Assembly (NCBI RefSeq): GCF_005771425.1
Contig: NZ_VBTZ01000007.1
Span: 62,001-126,000, forward strand
Reading direction: 5' to 3'
DNA from: Methylocystis sp. B8
GTDB lineage: Bacteria > Pseudomonadota > Alphaproteobacteria > Rhizobiales > Beijerinckiaceae
DNA: 64,000 nt
Both the position numbers and the translations under genes were made by a program. A model generated the notes under the pieces. The model saw only the letters and a list, made by a program, of their open reading frames with translations. It was not told the DNA's origin and searched no databases. How positions within the stretch are numbered: position 1 is the first letter of the stretch; every line of letters starts with the position of its first letter. This document shows positions 37,443 through 46,517 of this stretch, in pieces.

Positions 37443-39672
37443 TCTGGCCGCGCTTCTGCAGCGAGCGCGGCCGCCAGTCCTTCAGCGACTTGCCGCGACC
37501 CGAAAGCGACGGATTGGTCATGAAATATTTATGCGCGTTGAATCGCTCCTCGCCTTCCGGCGGAACGATGCGCAGAGAGGAGCCGTCTGGCAGCACGCGG
37601 TAGCTCTGCTCATTGTCAATCAGATTGGCGAGCATGATCTGATCGAGGATCTGCTGATGCACGGTCGGATTGACGATCGGCATCATCGCCTCGACACGAC
37701 GATCAAGATTGCGCGGCATCAGGTCGGCAGAAGAAATGTAGACATGCGCGCGCGGATTCGGCAACGCTTGGCCGCCGCCGAAGGCGTAGACGCGCGCATG
37801 TTCGAGAAAGCGGCCGACAATCGACTTCACGCGAATATTGTCGGAGAGCCCGGGAACGCCCGGCCGCAGACAGCAGATGCCGCGAATGATGAGTTCGATC
37901 GACACGCCCGCCTGTGAGGCGGCATAAAGCGCGTCGATGATTTCGGGATCGACGAGCGCGTTGCATTTGCCCCAGATGACGCCGGGCTTGCCCGCCTTCA
38001 CGAAGGCGATTTCCTGCTCGATGTGCTCAAGAAGCTTCTTCTTGAGCGAAATCGGCGAGACCGACATGCGCTCAAGTCCGGCGGGTTCCGCATAGCCGGT
38101 GATGTAATTGAAGATGCGCGAAATATCCCGTCCGATCGCCGGATCGGCGGTGAACACCGAGATGTCTGTGTAGATGCGCGCCGTCACCGGATGATAATTG
38201 CCGGTGCCGACATGGCAGTAGGTGACGAGCCCGCTGCCTTCACGACGCACGACGAGCGACAGTTTGGCGTGCGTCTTGAGCTCAATAAAACCGAAAACCA
38301 CTTGCGCGCCGGCGCGCTCAAGATCGCGCGCCCAGCGAATGTTCGCCTCTTCATCAAAGCGCGCCTTAAGTTCGACGAGCGCGGTGACGGATTTGCCCGC
38401 CTCCGCCGCCTCAACAAGCGCGCGCACGATCGGGCTGTTGTTTGAGGTGCGGTAAAGCGTCTGCTTGATGGCGATGACGTTGGGGTCGCGCGCCGCCTGT
38501 TGCAGGAACTGCACCACCACGTCGAAAGATTCGTAAGGGTGATGGACCGCGAGATCCTTCTGCTTGATCGCGAGGAAACAATCGCCGCCATTATCGCGCA
38601 CCCGTTCCGGAAAACGCGGATTATAGGGCTTGAATTTCAGGTCCGGGCGATCGAGCGCGACGAGTTCGGAGAGGTCGTTAAGCGCCAACATGCCGTCGAT
38701 CTCGAAGGTTTCCGGCTCGTTGACGTCGAGCTCCTCCGCGACGAGCGCGCGCAAAGTCGCGGGCATATCGGCCGCGACTTCAAGCCGGATCACCGAACCG
38801 CGCCGGCGCCGTTTCAAGGCCGTCTCGAAAAGCAGCACGAGGTCCTCGGCTTCTTCTTCGACTTCGAGATCGCTGTCGCGGATGACCCGGAAGAGCCCCT
38901 GCCCGCGCAGCAAATAACCGGGGAAAAGCCGCTGCGCGTTCATGGCGATCAGCGTTTCGAGCAGCATGAAGCGCTCGCGTTCTGCGCCCTTTGTCGTCGG
39001 CAGGCGCACGAAGCGTTCGATCTTCGGCGGCAACCGGACAAGCGCTTGCAGGGTCTTGCGATCCCCCGGCCGCACGAGTTCGAGCGCCAAGGTGAAGCCA
39101 AGATTGGGAATGAAGGGAAACGGATGCGCGGGATCGACCGCAAGCGGCGTCAGCACCGGGAAGACGCGGCTGAGGAAGTAATCCTCAAGCCACTCGCGGT
39201 CCGCCTTGGAGACGTCGGCCGGCTCGACGATGACGATTCCGACTTCTTCGATTTCCGCTCGAAGCTCGCGCCATCGCCGCAGTTGCTCGCTCGTCAGAAG
39301 CGTGACGCGCTCAGTAATCTTCGTCAGCTGCTCGGCGGGCGTCAGCCCGTCCTCGGATCGCGCGGTCACGCCGGAGCGCACCTGGCCGCGCAGGCCCGCG
39401 ACCCGCACCATGAAGAATTCATCCAGATTATTGGCGGAGATCGACAGAAAGCGCAGTTGCTCAAGCAGCGGGTGATTGCGATTGGAGGCCTCCTCCAGCA
39501 CGCGGCGATTGAACTCAAGCCACGACAATTCTCGATTGATGAAGCGTTGCGGAGAAGCCGCAAGCTTGGCGGGATCCTCGACGAGGATCTCATCTGCGCG
39601 ATCCATGACGTCGATATCGGCGCCCGTGCGCTGGGCTGCGAGCTGATCCTGAATGTGCGGTTTCATTTCCAT
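37435..39672 (-). CDS. ppk: Polyphosphate kinase 1
   Basis: Polymerises ATP gamma-phosphate into polyphosphate. The 745-residue protein shows [20 protein letters not shown], the [21 protein letters not shown] region and [20 protein letters not shown] with the autophosphorylated His in the C-terminal PLD-like domain. The start at 39672 follows hdaA by 53 bases. The 8-base overlap with ppx implies one operon. No Pho box was recognised. Confidence 0.96.
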   Translation of the reverse strand: MEMKPHIQDQLAAQRTGADIDVMDRADEILVEDPAKLAASPQRFINRELSWLEFNRRVLEEASNRNHPLLEQLRFLSISANNLDEFFMVRVAGLRGQVRSGVTARSEDGLTPAEQLTKITERVTLLTSEQLRRWRELRAEIEEVGIVIVEPADVSKADREWLEDYFLSRVFPVLTPLAVDPAHPFPFIPNLGFTLALELVRPGDRKTLQALVRLPPKIERFVRLPTTKGAERERFMLLETLIAMNAQRLFPGYLLRGQGLFRVIRDSDLEVEEEAEDLVLLFETALKRRRRGSVIRLEVAADMPATLRALVAEELDVNEPETFEIDGMLALNDLSELVALDRPDLKFKPYNPRFPERVRDNGGDCFLAIKQKDLAVHHPYESFDVVVQFLQQAARDPNVIAIKQTLYRTSNNSPIVRALVEAAEAGKSVTALVELKARFDEEANIRWARDLERAGAQVVFGFIELKTHAKLSLVVRREGSGLVTYCHVGTGNYHPVTARIYTDISVFTADPAIGRDISRIFNYITGYAEPAGLERMSVSPISLKKKLLEHIEQEIAFVKAGKPGVIWGKCNALVDPEIIDALYAASQAGVSIELIIRGICCLRPGVPGLSDNIRVKSIVGRFLEHARVYAFGGGQALPNPRAHVYISSADLMPRNLDRRVEAMMPIVNPTVHQQILDQIMLANLIDNEQSYRVLPDGSSLRIVPPEGEERFNAHKYFMTNPSLSGRGKSLKDWRPRSLQKRGQNA

Positions 39673-39725
39673 TTCCGGTCCCAGCCATCATGCCACAGCC
39701 TCGCGCGGCGAAGAAAGCCTTGGCC

Positions 39726-40427
39726 CTAATCCTGGACGAACTTCTCCATAACCTTGGCCGCCAGCGCCCGTGTGACAGGTCTCCCTTGCGCCAAGGCCTC
39801 GCGGTCGAGCGCCGCGACGTAGGACCGCGCGGCGTCGAGAGACCGCTCCAGCCTCAGCGCCGCGAAAGCCAGCGCTGGCGGCTCGACAATAAGCTGACGG
39901 TCCGCGAAAAGCTTCACCAGCACGGCCCGCATCAATTCTTCGTCTGGCGCGCCGATCTCAACGGCAGGCGCGCGACGCAGACGCGATAAAAGGTCAGGAA
40001 GCCGGACGTCCTCCGCCGTGGGCGCGCGGCTCGCGCTCATCAGTAGGAAGGCGCCGCTTTCGTTCACAAAATTCAGGAGATGAAATAGCGCCGTTTCGTC
40101 GGCCACCCGATCGACGTCGTCGATCAGGAGCGCAGGCGGCGCATGGGCGGCGAGTTGTTCCAGCGTCGGCAAGGCGTCGGGCGCAATGGCGCGGGCGCCG
40201 GCGCGCCCCGCCCAAATCGCGCAGAGGTGGCTTTTGCCCGCGCCTTTCGGCCCGATCAGCGTCAGGACGCGATCAGGCCAATCCGGCCAGCGCTCGATCA
40301 TTTCGAGCGCCGCGCGGTTGGATGGGGCGGATAGAAATTCCTCGCGTCCGAAACGCGGCGTCGCAGGCAGATCGAGCGGCAGTTGCCTTCCCGACTCGGA
40401 CCCTTGCGGGGCGCCGGACTTGGTCAT
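39726..40427 (-). CDS. hdaA: DnaA-related regulatory protein HdaA/Hda
   Basis: Stimulates DnaA-ATP hydrolysis after initiation, together with the beta clamp. The 233 residues begin with a clamp-binding motif QLPLDL (15-20), then the P-loop GPKGAGKSHL and Walker B LLIDDVDR, and end in a lid helix; the DNA-binding domain of DnaA is absent, as expected. The ATG at 40427 overlaps the stop of the AI-2E family gene (ATGA). The order permease-hdaA-ppk-ppx is known in alphaproteobacteria. Confidence 0.9.
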   Translation of the reverse strand: MTKSGAPQGSESGRQLPLDLPATPRFGREEFLSAPSNRAALEMIERWPDWPDRVLTLIGPKGAGKSHLCAIWAGRAGARAIAPDALPTLEQLAAHAPPALLIDDVDRVADETALFHLLNFVNESGAFLLMSASRAPTAEDVRLPDLLSRLRRAPAVEIGAPDEELMRAVLVKLFADRQLIVEPPALAFAALRLERSLDAARSYVAALDREALAQGRPVTRALAAKVMEKFVQD

Positions 40428-41644
40428 GCGCGGTCCGGAATCGGATGCTGATAGAGGGCGCTCGCGCGGTAGCGTCGCGCGAGAAAGCGGATGAAGGCCC
40501 CCAGCGCCGCCGCGACGGGCACGGCGAGGATGAGGCCGGTAAATCCGAATAGCGCGCCAAACGCCAGCAAGGCGAACATGATCCAGACCGGATGCAGGCC
40601 GACGGAGGCGCCGACGAGCCGCGGCGACAGCACATAGCCGTCCATGATCAGTCCGGTCGTGACGATCGCCACCGCTTCGATCGGCAGATGGATATGCGGC
40701 CAGCCCTGAACGACCGCGACGATGACCGAGAGCACGAAGGCTGTGATGGAGCCGACGTAGGGGATGAAGCTCAGGAAGCCTGCGCTGACCCCAATGAGGA
40801 AGCCAAAGTTCAGTCCGATCGCCGAGAGCCCGACCGCATACCAGACGCCAAGGAACAGGCAAACCAGCGATTGCCCGCGCACGAAGCCTGCAAGCGCCCG
40901 GTCAATATCGCGCGCGAGCGAGCGCACATCCTCGCGATGGCGCGGCGGAATCAGATCGTCGATGATCGCGACCATGTGATCCCAATCGAGCAGCATGTAA
41001 AAGGCGACGACCGGCGTGATGACAATGAGCGATATCACGTTGATGAGCGCATAACCGCGCCACAACAGGGATTTCACGAAATCGCCGAACAATGTCGCGG
41101 CCTGACTCGTCAGATCGCTGATGTATTTTTGGGCGTCGAAGGTCGCCGCAGCCCCGCCAAGTCCGAACTCCTGCAGCCAATTGTTGATGGAATCGCTTGT
41201 GAAACGCTCGCTCCATTGCGTGAGCAGACCGTGCAGAGTCTGTAGATAGGCCGGCAGCGAAGCAATGAAGCCCGCAAGCTGGTGCGAAAGAATCGGAACC
41301 AGAATCACGGCCGCGGTCCCCACCACGAAAAGAAAGACCACGAGCAGAAGCCCCGCCGCGCCGAGCCGCGACAGGCCGAGCCGCTGCAGGCGGTCAGCTA
41401 TTGGGTCGAGCAGATAGCCTAGCGCGGTCCCGGCGACGAAAGGCGCGAGCACCGGGCTCAGAAAATACAGCGCGAGCCCGAGCCCCAGAAGCGTTAAGCC
41501 CCAGAGCGTAAGCTGCCTTTCCGGACTCAGCCCCGCCCATTGCAGCTGCCGCATCTCGGCGTCGGCGTCGTCTTGGACAGACTGGGATGGGACAGTCGTC
41601 GGCAACGCGCTGTCGGAGCGGAGCGACGATTTTCTCTGCGACAT
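40424..41644 (-). CDS. AI-2E family (PerM-like) transporter
   Basis: Polytopic inner-membrane protein of 406 residues with about eight hydrophobic segments. Family features are PVLAPFVAGTALGYLLDPIADRLQRLG at the N-terminus and YVGSITAFVLSVIVAVVQGWPH and PVWIMFALLAFGALFGFTGLILAVPVAAALGAF at the C-terminus. Related proteins export AI-2 or act as sodium/proton antiporters. No substrate can be deduced. It starts 1 base after the CDP-alcohol phosphatidyltransferase stop and overlaps hdaA by 4 bases. Confidence 0.88.
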   Translation of the reverse strand: MSQRKSSLRSDSALPTTVPSQSVQDDADAEMRQLQWAGLSPERQLTLWGLTLLGLGLALYFLSPVLAPFVAGTALGYLLDPIADRLQRLGLSRLGAAGLLLVVFLFVVGTAAVILVPILSHQLAGFIASLPAYLQTLHGLLTQWSERFTSDSINNWLQEFGLGGAAATFDAQKYISDLTSQAATLFGDFVKSLLWRGYALINVISLIVITPVVAFYMLLDWDHMVAIIDDLIPPRHREDVRSLARDIDRALAGFVRGQSLVCLFLGVWYAVGLSAIGLNFGFLIGVSAGFLSFIPYVGSITAFVLSVIVAVVQGWPHIHLPIEAVAIVTTGLIMDGYVLSPRLVGASVGLHPVWIMFALLAFGALFGFTGLILAVPVAAALGAFIRFLARRYRASALYQHPIPDRA

Positions 41645-41645
41645 G

Positions 41646-42194
41646 TCACAGCCTCATATGCTGGACCCAAAGCCACAGATAGACGCAGGCGGAAGCGACG
41701 GTCAATGCGGCGACGAGGGCGACGAGCGTCACATTTAATATCGGAATGTGAACCCCATATGCCTGGGCGGCCAGGATCACGCCCGCGAATGCGAGTTGCG
41801 CCGCAGTGGTCGCTTTAGAGGAAAAGTGCGGATGCACCTCCATCGGCAGGCCCATCAGCCAGGAGAGCGAAACCGCGCCCGTGATCATGACATCGCGAAA
41901 AACCACCATAATTGTGAGCCACGCCGGCAGCGCATCGACAATGGCGAGCGTAATGTACATCGAGACGATCAGCGCCTTGTCGGCGATAGGATCAAGAATC
42001 GCGCCGAGCTCCGACTGGAGGCTGAAGGTCCGAGCCAGCCAGCCGTCGAGCGCATCAGACAGGCCCGCGACGGCGAAAAGCACGAAGGCCGCGCTCCATT
42101 GGCGCTCAACGATCAAGATGATCGTTGCGGGCGTCAGGACGAGACGGCCGATGGTGATGAAATTTGGAAGCGAAGCGAACCAATTGTTAGTCAT
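41646..42194 (-). CDS. CDP-alcohol phosphatidyltransferase (PgsA-like)
   Basis: Membrane enzyme that swaps CMP of CDP-diacylglycerol for an alcohol such as glycerol 3-phosphate. The signature DGx2ARx8Gx3Dx3D is complete in DALDGWLARTFSLQSELGAILDPIADK. 182 residues with about five membrane segments. The ATG at 42194 overlaps the potC stop. Phosphatidylglycerophosphate synthase is the likeliest role, but cardiolipin-type or other CDP-alcohol transfer cannot be excluded. Confidence 0.85.
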   Translation of the reverse strand: MTNNWFASLPNFITIGRLVLTPATIILIVERQWSAAFVLFAVAGLSDALDGWLARTFSLQSELGAILDPIADKALIVSMYITLAIVDALPAWLTIMVVFRDVMITGAVSLSWLMGLPMEVHPHFSSKATTAAQLAFAGVILAAQAYGVHIPILNVTLVALVAALTVASACVYLWLWVQHMRL

Positions 42195-43024
42195 GATGCA
42201 TTATTTGGCGTAGGCGCGGCAGTTTTCACCGCTTGCAAATTGCGCCTCGCTCGCCAGTAAGAAACAAGCGCGGCGAGTCCGAGCGCTACGGCGACGAGCG
42301 CAAGAAGTAGTGTCGAAATTGCGTTGATTTGCGGCGAGACTCCCAAACGCACCTGAGAATAGATGCGCATCGGTAGCGTCGTCGCGCCGGGACCGGTCGC
42401 AAAGCTCGCTATGATGAGATCGTCAAGAGAGAGGGTGAACGCCAAAAGATAGGCGGTGATGACCGCTGGCGCGATCTGCGGAAGCGCGACGCGCACGAAG
42501 GCTTCAGGCGGCGTTGCGCCGAGATCCATCGCCGCTTCTTCGAGCGCCGGATCGCAATCGCGCATCGCCGCGAGAATGGCGACTGTCGTAAAACACATTG
42601 TCAGCGTGACATGGCCGATGACGAGCGTGACGAAACCACGCCCAACGCCGAGCGCGACGAAACAGGTGAGGAGCGCAAGTCCGAGCACGACTTCCGGCAA
42701 AACGAGCGGCGCATGCACGGCGCCGAAAAACAGCATGCGTGTGCGAAAGCAGCCGAAACGCGCCAGCGCTATGGCGGCGAAAAGGCCGAGCAGAGTCGCG
42801 ATCGCCGCCGATGTCAGCGCGGCCGCGAGGCTGATTTTCGCGGAACGCAGGAGCTGCTCATTTTCGAGAAGCGCCGCATACCATTTCGTCGAAAATCCTC
42901 CCCATACGGAAACAAGACGCGACGCGTTGAAGCTCATGACCGCCAGAATGACGATCGGCGCGTAAAGAAAGACAAAGCCGACTAAAAGAGTCGCGCGACG
43001 CGCCCATAGGCTTGCTGCGCTCAT
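42191..43024 (-). CDS. potC: Spermidine/putrescine-type ABC transporter permease (PotC/PotI)
   Basis: Inner-membrane permease of 277 residues with six predicted helices. The EAA loop EEAAMDLGATPPEAFVRVALPQI contacts the ATPase. FSLDDLIIASF is typical of PotC/PotI. It overlaps potB by 4 bases upstream and the CDP-alcohol phosphatidyltransferase gene downstream. The substrate is probably a polyamine, by family only. Confidence 0.92.
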   Translation of the reverse strand: MSAASLWARRATLLVGFVFLYAPIVILAVMSFNASRLVSVWGGFSTKWYAALLENEQLLRSAKISLAAALTSAAIATLLGLFAAIALARFGCFRTRMLFFGAVHAPLVLPEVVLGLALLTCFVALGVGRGFVTLVIGHVTLTMCFTTVAILAAMRDCDPALEEAAMDLGATPPEAFVRVALPQIAPAVITAYLLAFTLSLDDLIIASFATGPGATTLPMRIYSQVRLGVSPQINAISTLLLALVAVALGLAALVSYWRARRNLQAVKTAAPTPNNAS

Positions 43025-43935
43025 TGCGCGCGCTCCTCTTCCCTAAGCCGCGCGCGCTCCCAGAGCAGCAGCGGAATCAGCAGCAGGGCGACGAGCGCGA
43101 TCGCCGCGGCGGACGCCGCCGGCCAGTCGTGATTGGAGAAGAAATCGTTCCACAAAGTCCGGCCGATCATCAGCGTCTCGGAGCCGCCAAGAAGGTCGGG
43201 AATAACGAATTCGCCGACGGCGGGAATGAAAACGAGCAGCGCGCCCGCGATGATGCCCTCACGCGAAAGCGGCAGCGTCACGCGCAAAAATACTTGGGCG
43301 GGCGAGGCGCCGAGGTCCGCCGCAGCCTCGCGAAGGCTCGGGTTTTGACGCTCAAGCGCCGCATAGAGCGGCAACAGCATGAAGGGCAGATAGGAATAAA
43401 CGATGCCGACGACGACAGCGCCTGGCGTCGCGAACATCTGTAGCGGCGCGGAAATGACGCCGAGCGCGATTAGCGCATTGTTGATCAGCCCTTCGTCTTT
43501 CAACAGCGCGATCCAGGCGTAGACGCGGATGAGAAAGCTTGTCCAGAAGGGCGCGGCGGCGAGGCCGATGAGAATGGGACGCATTCGCTCCGGCGCGCGC
43601 GCCATGGCGAGCGCGAAGGGATAGGCGACGATAAGCGTGATCAGCGTCGAAATAGCGGCGATGGTGAGCGAAGAAAGATAGGATTCGACATAGAGCGTGT
43701 CGCTGACGAGCGCCCGATAGGAGTCGAGCGTAAAGTTTTGCGCTTTAGACCAGATGTCCGCGAGACTGTCAGAAAATTCGAAAATCGGACGATAGGGCGG
43801 ACGCGCCAGCACGGACTGCGAAACGGAAATCTTGGCGACGAGCAGCATCGGCGCAAGAAAAAAAGCGCCGATCCATAAATACGGCGCCGCGATCACCAGC
43901 CGTTCGCCTAATGAGAGCTTGCGCCGCGCGCTCAT
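43021..43935 (-). CDS. potB: Spermidine/putrescine-type ABC transporter permease (PotB/PotH)
   Basis: A 304-residue permease with six helices, starting MSARRKLSLGERLVIAAPYLWIG. The EAA loop is EAAADLGASPAQVFLRVTLPL; FIPAVGEFVIPDLLGG is a PotB/PotH signature. Its first 17 bases (43919-43935) are repeated exactly at the potA 3' end (44093-44109), on the other side of an inserted palindromic element. The gene itself is intact. Distance from potA is 154 bases, unlike the overlaps elsewhere in this operon. Confidence 0.93.
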   Translation of the reverse strand: MSARRKLSLGERLVIAAPYLWIGAFFLAPMLLVAKISVSQSVLARPPYRPIFEFSDSLADIWSKAQNFTLDSYRALVSDTLYVESYLSSLTIAAISTLITLIVAYPFALAMARAPERMRPILIGLAAAPFWTSFLIRVYAWIALLKDEGLINNALIALGVISAPLQMFATPGAVVVGIVYSYLPFMLLPLYAALERQNPSLREAAADLGASPAQVFLRVTLPLSREGIIAGALLVFIPAVGEFVIPDLLGGSETLMIGRTLWNDFFSNHDWPAASAAAIALVALLLIPLLLWERARLREEERAQ

Positions 43936-44109
43936 CTAACCGCCCTCGCCGCGCGCGGCGCACAGAACGCCCTCATCCTGAGGAGCGCCTGAAAGGCGCG
44001 TCTCGAAGGACGAGGGCGCGGCGTCGCGTCGCGGATTTCCTCGCCCTTCGAGACGGCCTCTTCGAGGCCTCCTCAGGATGAGGAAATCCTTATTGCGCCG
44101 CGCGCTCAT
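43919..44109. repeat. Palindromic element, copy 2, flanked by 17-bp direct repeats (potA/potB junction)
   Basis: The 17-mer ATGAGCGCGCGGCGCAA (as read on the minus strand) occurs at 44109-44093 and again at 43935-43919. Between them lie about 157 bases whose core (about 43967-44092) is the same palindromic family as 2249-2375, in opposite orientation. Ends are CCTCATCCTGAGGAG and CTCCTCAGGATGAGG, with inner arms CGTCTCGAAGG and CCTTCGAGACG. The second 17-mer is the true start of potB. The potA stop TAA (44092-44090) lies in the element's first bases. This looks like insertion with target duplication. Confidence 0.88.
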
Positions 44110-45178
44110 TTCTTCCCTCATCGCCTGGCTCCTCCGCGAGCAGCGTTCCCGCGTCAGGCGGGAAACTCAGCGTTACCGCATCGCCAATTGCGTGGCGCTC
44201 GCCGTAACCAGCCGCCGCGCGCAAGACGACATTCCCTGCAACGCGCACCCGCAGCAGCGTCGTTTCGCCCCGAAAGACGAAATTCTCCACGTAGCCCGCA
44301 ATCCCTTCTCCCTCGCGGGCGACGCCAATGCGTTCCGGCCGTACGCTGAGCGTCGCCCGCGCGCCATCAGGCAAATTGCCGGGTTCGCAAGGGATTCGTC
44401 CAAATTCGGCGACAAGCGCCGCGGCGCCGCCGTTGCGTTCCAAGCGCCCTTCGATGAAATTCGTTTCGCCGACGAAGCCGGCGACGAAGCGCGTCGCCGG
44501 CTTGTCGTAAATTTCTATTGGCCCCGCGACCTGCTCCACCCTGCCCGCCCGCATCACCGCGATGCGATCGGCGAGCGCCAGCGCCTCGTCCTGATCATGG
44601 GTGACAATGACGAAGCTCGTTTGCGTCAGCCGCTGAATTTCCTTCAACTGAAATTGAGTCTCTTCGCGCAGTTTGCGGTCGAGCGCGCCGAGCGGCTCGT
44701 CGAGCAGCAACATTTTGGGGCGCGGCGCGAGCGCGCGCGCAAGCGCGACGCGCTGCTTCTGTCCGCCCGATAGTTCATCGATCCTACGATGGCCGAAATT
44801 GGAAAGCTGAGTCATCGCGAGCAGTTCGCTCACGCGCGCCTCGATGGCGTCTTTCGTCTCGCCCTTGCGCCGCAGGCCGAAAGCGATGTTCTCGAAGACA
44901 TTGAGATGAGGAAAGAGCGCATAGGACTGGAACATCATATTTACTGGACGCCGATACGGCGGTACGCCTGAAAGATCGAGGCCGTTCAGCGCCATTGTTC
45001 CAGAATCTGGCGACTCGAAGCCAGCGATGCAGCGCATCAGCGTGGTCTTGCCACAGCCGGAAGGTCCGAGCAGCGCGAAGAATTCGCCGGTGCCGACATG
45101 AAGCGACACTTTTTCGAGCGCGACGACTGCGCCGAATTTTTTGCAGACATTCGTAATTGAAAGCAGCGGCGCCGTCAC
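44090..45178 (-). CDS. potA: Spermidine/putrescine-type ABC transporter ATP-binding protein
   Basis: ATPase of a polyamine-type importer. Walker A GPSGCGKTTL, Q-loop MMFQSYALFPHL, signature LSGGQKQRVALARAL, Walker B MLLLDEP and His-switch VTHDQDEAL are all present, with a C-terminal TOBE domain. About 362 residues from GTG 45178, which overlaps the methyltransferase stop (GTGA); the frame is open further up but without family resemblance. The last codons read NERAAQ and then TAA, where the stop belongs to the inserted palindromic element. No periplasmic binding protein (potD/potF) gene occurs in the window. Confidence 0.93.
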   Translation of the reverse strand: MTAPLLSITNVCKKFGAVVALEKVSLHVGTGEFFALLGPSGCGKTTLMRCIAGFESPDSGTMALNGLDLSGVPPYRRPVNMMFQSYALFPHLNVFENIAFGLRRKGETKDAIEARVSELLAMTQLSNFGHRRIDELSGGQKQRVALARALAPRPKMLLLDEPLGALDRKLREETQFQLKEIQRLTQTSFVIVTHDQDEALALADRIAVMRAGRVEQVAGPIEIYDKPATRFVAGFVGETNFIEGRLERNGGAAALVAEFGRIPCEPGNLPDGARATLSVRPERIGVAREGEGIAGYVENFVFRGETTLLRVRVAGNVVLRAAAGYGERHAIGDAVTLSFPPDAGTLLAEEPGDEGRNERAAQ

Positions 45179-45909
45179 GCGCCGGCCTCGCCACGACGAA
45201 ACTCGGCGCGCCAGTGGCGAGGAAAATCGCCGCTTACGCCAATATCCTCCAGCGAAACAAGCCGAAGGCCGTCGACGGCGAAGGACTCGATGTCCTTTCT
45301 CGTGAGCGGCCAAGGCGGACCGCCGAGCGCCTCTCCCTCGTCGCGCGCGCGCGAAATAATGAGCAGCGTTCCGCTCGGCGCGACAAAGGACGCGAGCGCA
45401 TGCGCGGCGTCGGGAAAAAGCGCTTCCGGCAGCGCCTGCAAAGTATAAAACTCGTGCACGAGATCGAAGGCGCCGCGCCATTCCTTGGGCGCATTGAAAA
45501 GATCGGCGACCTGATAGTCGACCGCGCTCTTTGGAAAACGCTTACGCGCCCATTGCACTGCGCGCTCAACGAGGTCGAAGGCGACGACATGCGCGCCAGC
45601 GTGCGCCAGCGCCTCGGCGTTGTCGCCAAGACCACAGCCGACGTCGAGCGCGCGAAGGCCGGCGATCGAACGAGAAGCGAGCCACTCTTCGAGAAGCGGA
45701 CGCGGCTCGAGGTATGCCCAAGGAACGCCGGCCGGGTCGCCTTCAGCGAGCGCGTAGACAGTTTCGAACCATTCGCGGCGCTTGGGATCTGCCTCGATCC
45801 CTCCAGGGCGCTTATGCGGATCGACGGCGTCGAGTTTTTCGCGCGCTCGGGCGCGGCGCGCGGCGAAATCTTCGCCTAGGATTTGGGTTCGCGCGCCTTC
45901 TCTTCCCAT
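45175..45909 (-). CDS. Class I SAM-dependent methyltransferase
   Basis: A 244-residue Rossmann-fold methyltransferase. Motif I is ALDVGCGLGDNAEAL (about residue 88), the acidic residue after beta 2 is in VVAFDLVERAVQWA, and VADLF and FDLVHEFYTLQALP follow. The N-terminal WETxY-like region (REWFETVYALAEGDPAGVPWA) resembles thiopurine-type methyltransferases. The start overlaps the end of holC by about 35 bases and the stop overlaps potA. The substrate is unknown. Confidence 0.85.
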   Translation of the reverse strand: MGREGARTQILGEDFAARRARAREKLDAVDPHKRPGGIEADPKRREWFETVYALAEGDPAGVPWAYLEPRPLLEEWLASRSIAGLRALDVGCGLGDNAEALAHAGAHVVAFDLVERAVQWARKRFPKSAVDYQVADLFNAPKEWRGAFDLVHEFYTLQALPEALFPDAAHALASFVAPSGTLLIISRARDEGEALGGPPWPLTRKDIESFAVDGLRLVSLEDIGVSGDFPRHWRAEFRRGEAGA

Positions 45910-46370
45910 CCGCCGCTCTCGCTCTGCTGGTGATAGACGAGGCTATAGCCCAGTTCGCGCAGTTCTTTCCATTGCGCGCGGGCGTCGGCAAGCTCGGCGT
46001 CGTCGCGCCCGTCGAAAAGCAGGGCGGCGCGTTCGCGCGGCGCGCCGACGCCGGCAAGCGCCGGAGCGATGCGAGCGCCCTCCACGAAAAATCTCACGTC
46101 GGCGTCATTGGGATTGTCGTTCTCGCAGGTGAGATAGATCGGCTGACTCTCTGGCGCGCCGTCAGCCTTCGTCCCGTGCGCAAGAAAACTCTCCGGGCGG
46201 TACGACCAAAGATCGGCGTCGAGTTTGGCCAGTTGCGCTTCGCTCGTCGCCTGCACAACAGCGCGCCAGCCCCGCGCGCGAGTACGCTCGAGGAGCGTCG
46301 GCAGCGTCTGCTCCACCGTCGCGCGGGTGAGATGGTAGAAAGCGATCTCAGGCATGGCTTGCGCCGTCAT
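45876..46370 (-). CDS. holC: DNA polymerase III chi subunit
   Basis: Clamp-loader accessory subunit that links the polymerase to single-strand binding protein. The 164 residues show EIAFYHLTRATVEQTLPTLLER, ARGWRAVVQATSEAQLAKLDADLWSY and the FLAHGT block typical of HolC. In most proteobacteria holC directly follows pepA; here pepA lies 4 kb away with an accessory block between them. It starts the reverse-strand run that extends to ppx. Confidence 0.92.
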   Translation of the reverse strand: MTAQAMPEIAFYHLTRATVEQTLPTLLERTRARGWRAVVQATSEAQLAKLDADLWSYRPESFLAHGTKADGAPESQPIYLTCENDNPNDADVRFFVEGARIAPALAGVGAPRERAALLFDGRDDAELADARAQWKELRELGYSLVYHQQSESGGWEEKAREPKS

Positions 46371-46475
46371 TTACGACGATCGCGTTCTATTTCGAAACTC
46401 TCGACCCGCGCAGACCTCAAAATCCTGGCGACGCCCCGAACGAGCTTTTCCTTGACAAGCGACATTTTGTCTGAC

Positions 46476-46491
46476 ATTTGTAATATCAAAT
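46476..46491. promoter_or_regulatory. Candidate operator upstream of the TetR gene
   Basis: ATTTGTAATATCAAAT has inverted ATTTG/CAAAT ends. It follows another inverted pair, GACAA and TTGTC (46454-46471), in an AT-rich patch between holC and the TetR gene. The position suits autoregulation by the TetR protein. Confidence 0.4.
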
Positions 46492-46517
46492 TCTAATTGA
46501 AAAGCTACTTGGACGTC

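Noticed and set aside
38500-39729. 409-codon open frame antisense to ppk
   Set aside because: It mirrors the third-position GC bias of ppk on the other strand, has no ribosome binding site and shows no domain pattern.
40428-40862. Extended HdaA start
   Set aside because: It lies inside the AI-2E family gene in another frame. The clamp-binding motif sits 15 residues after the ATG at 40427.
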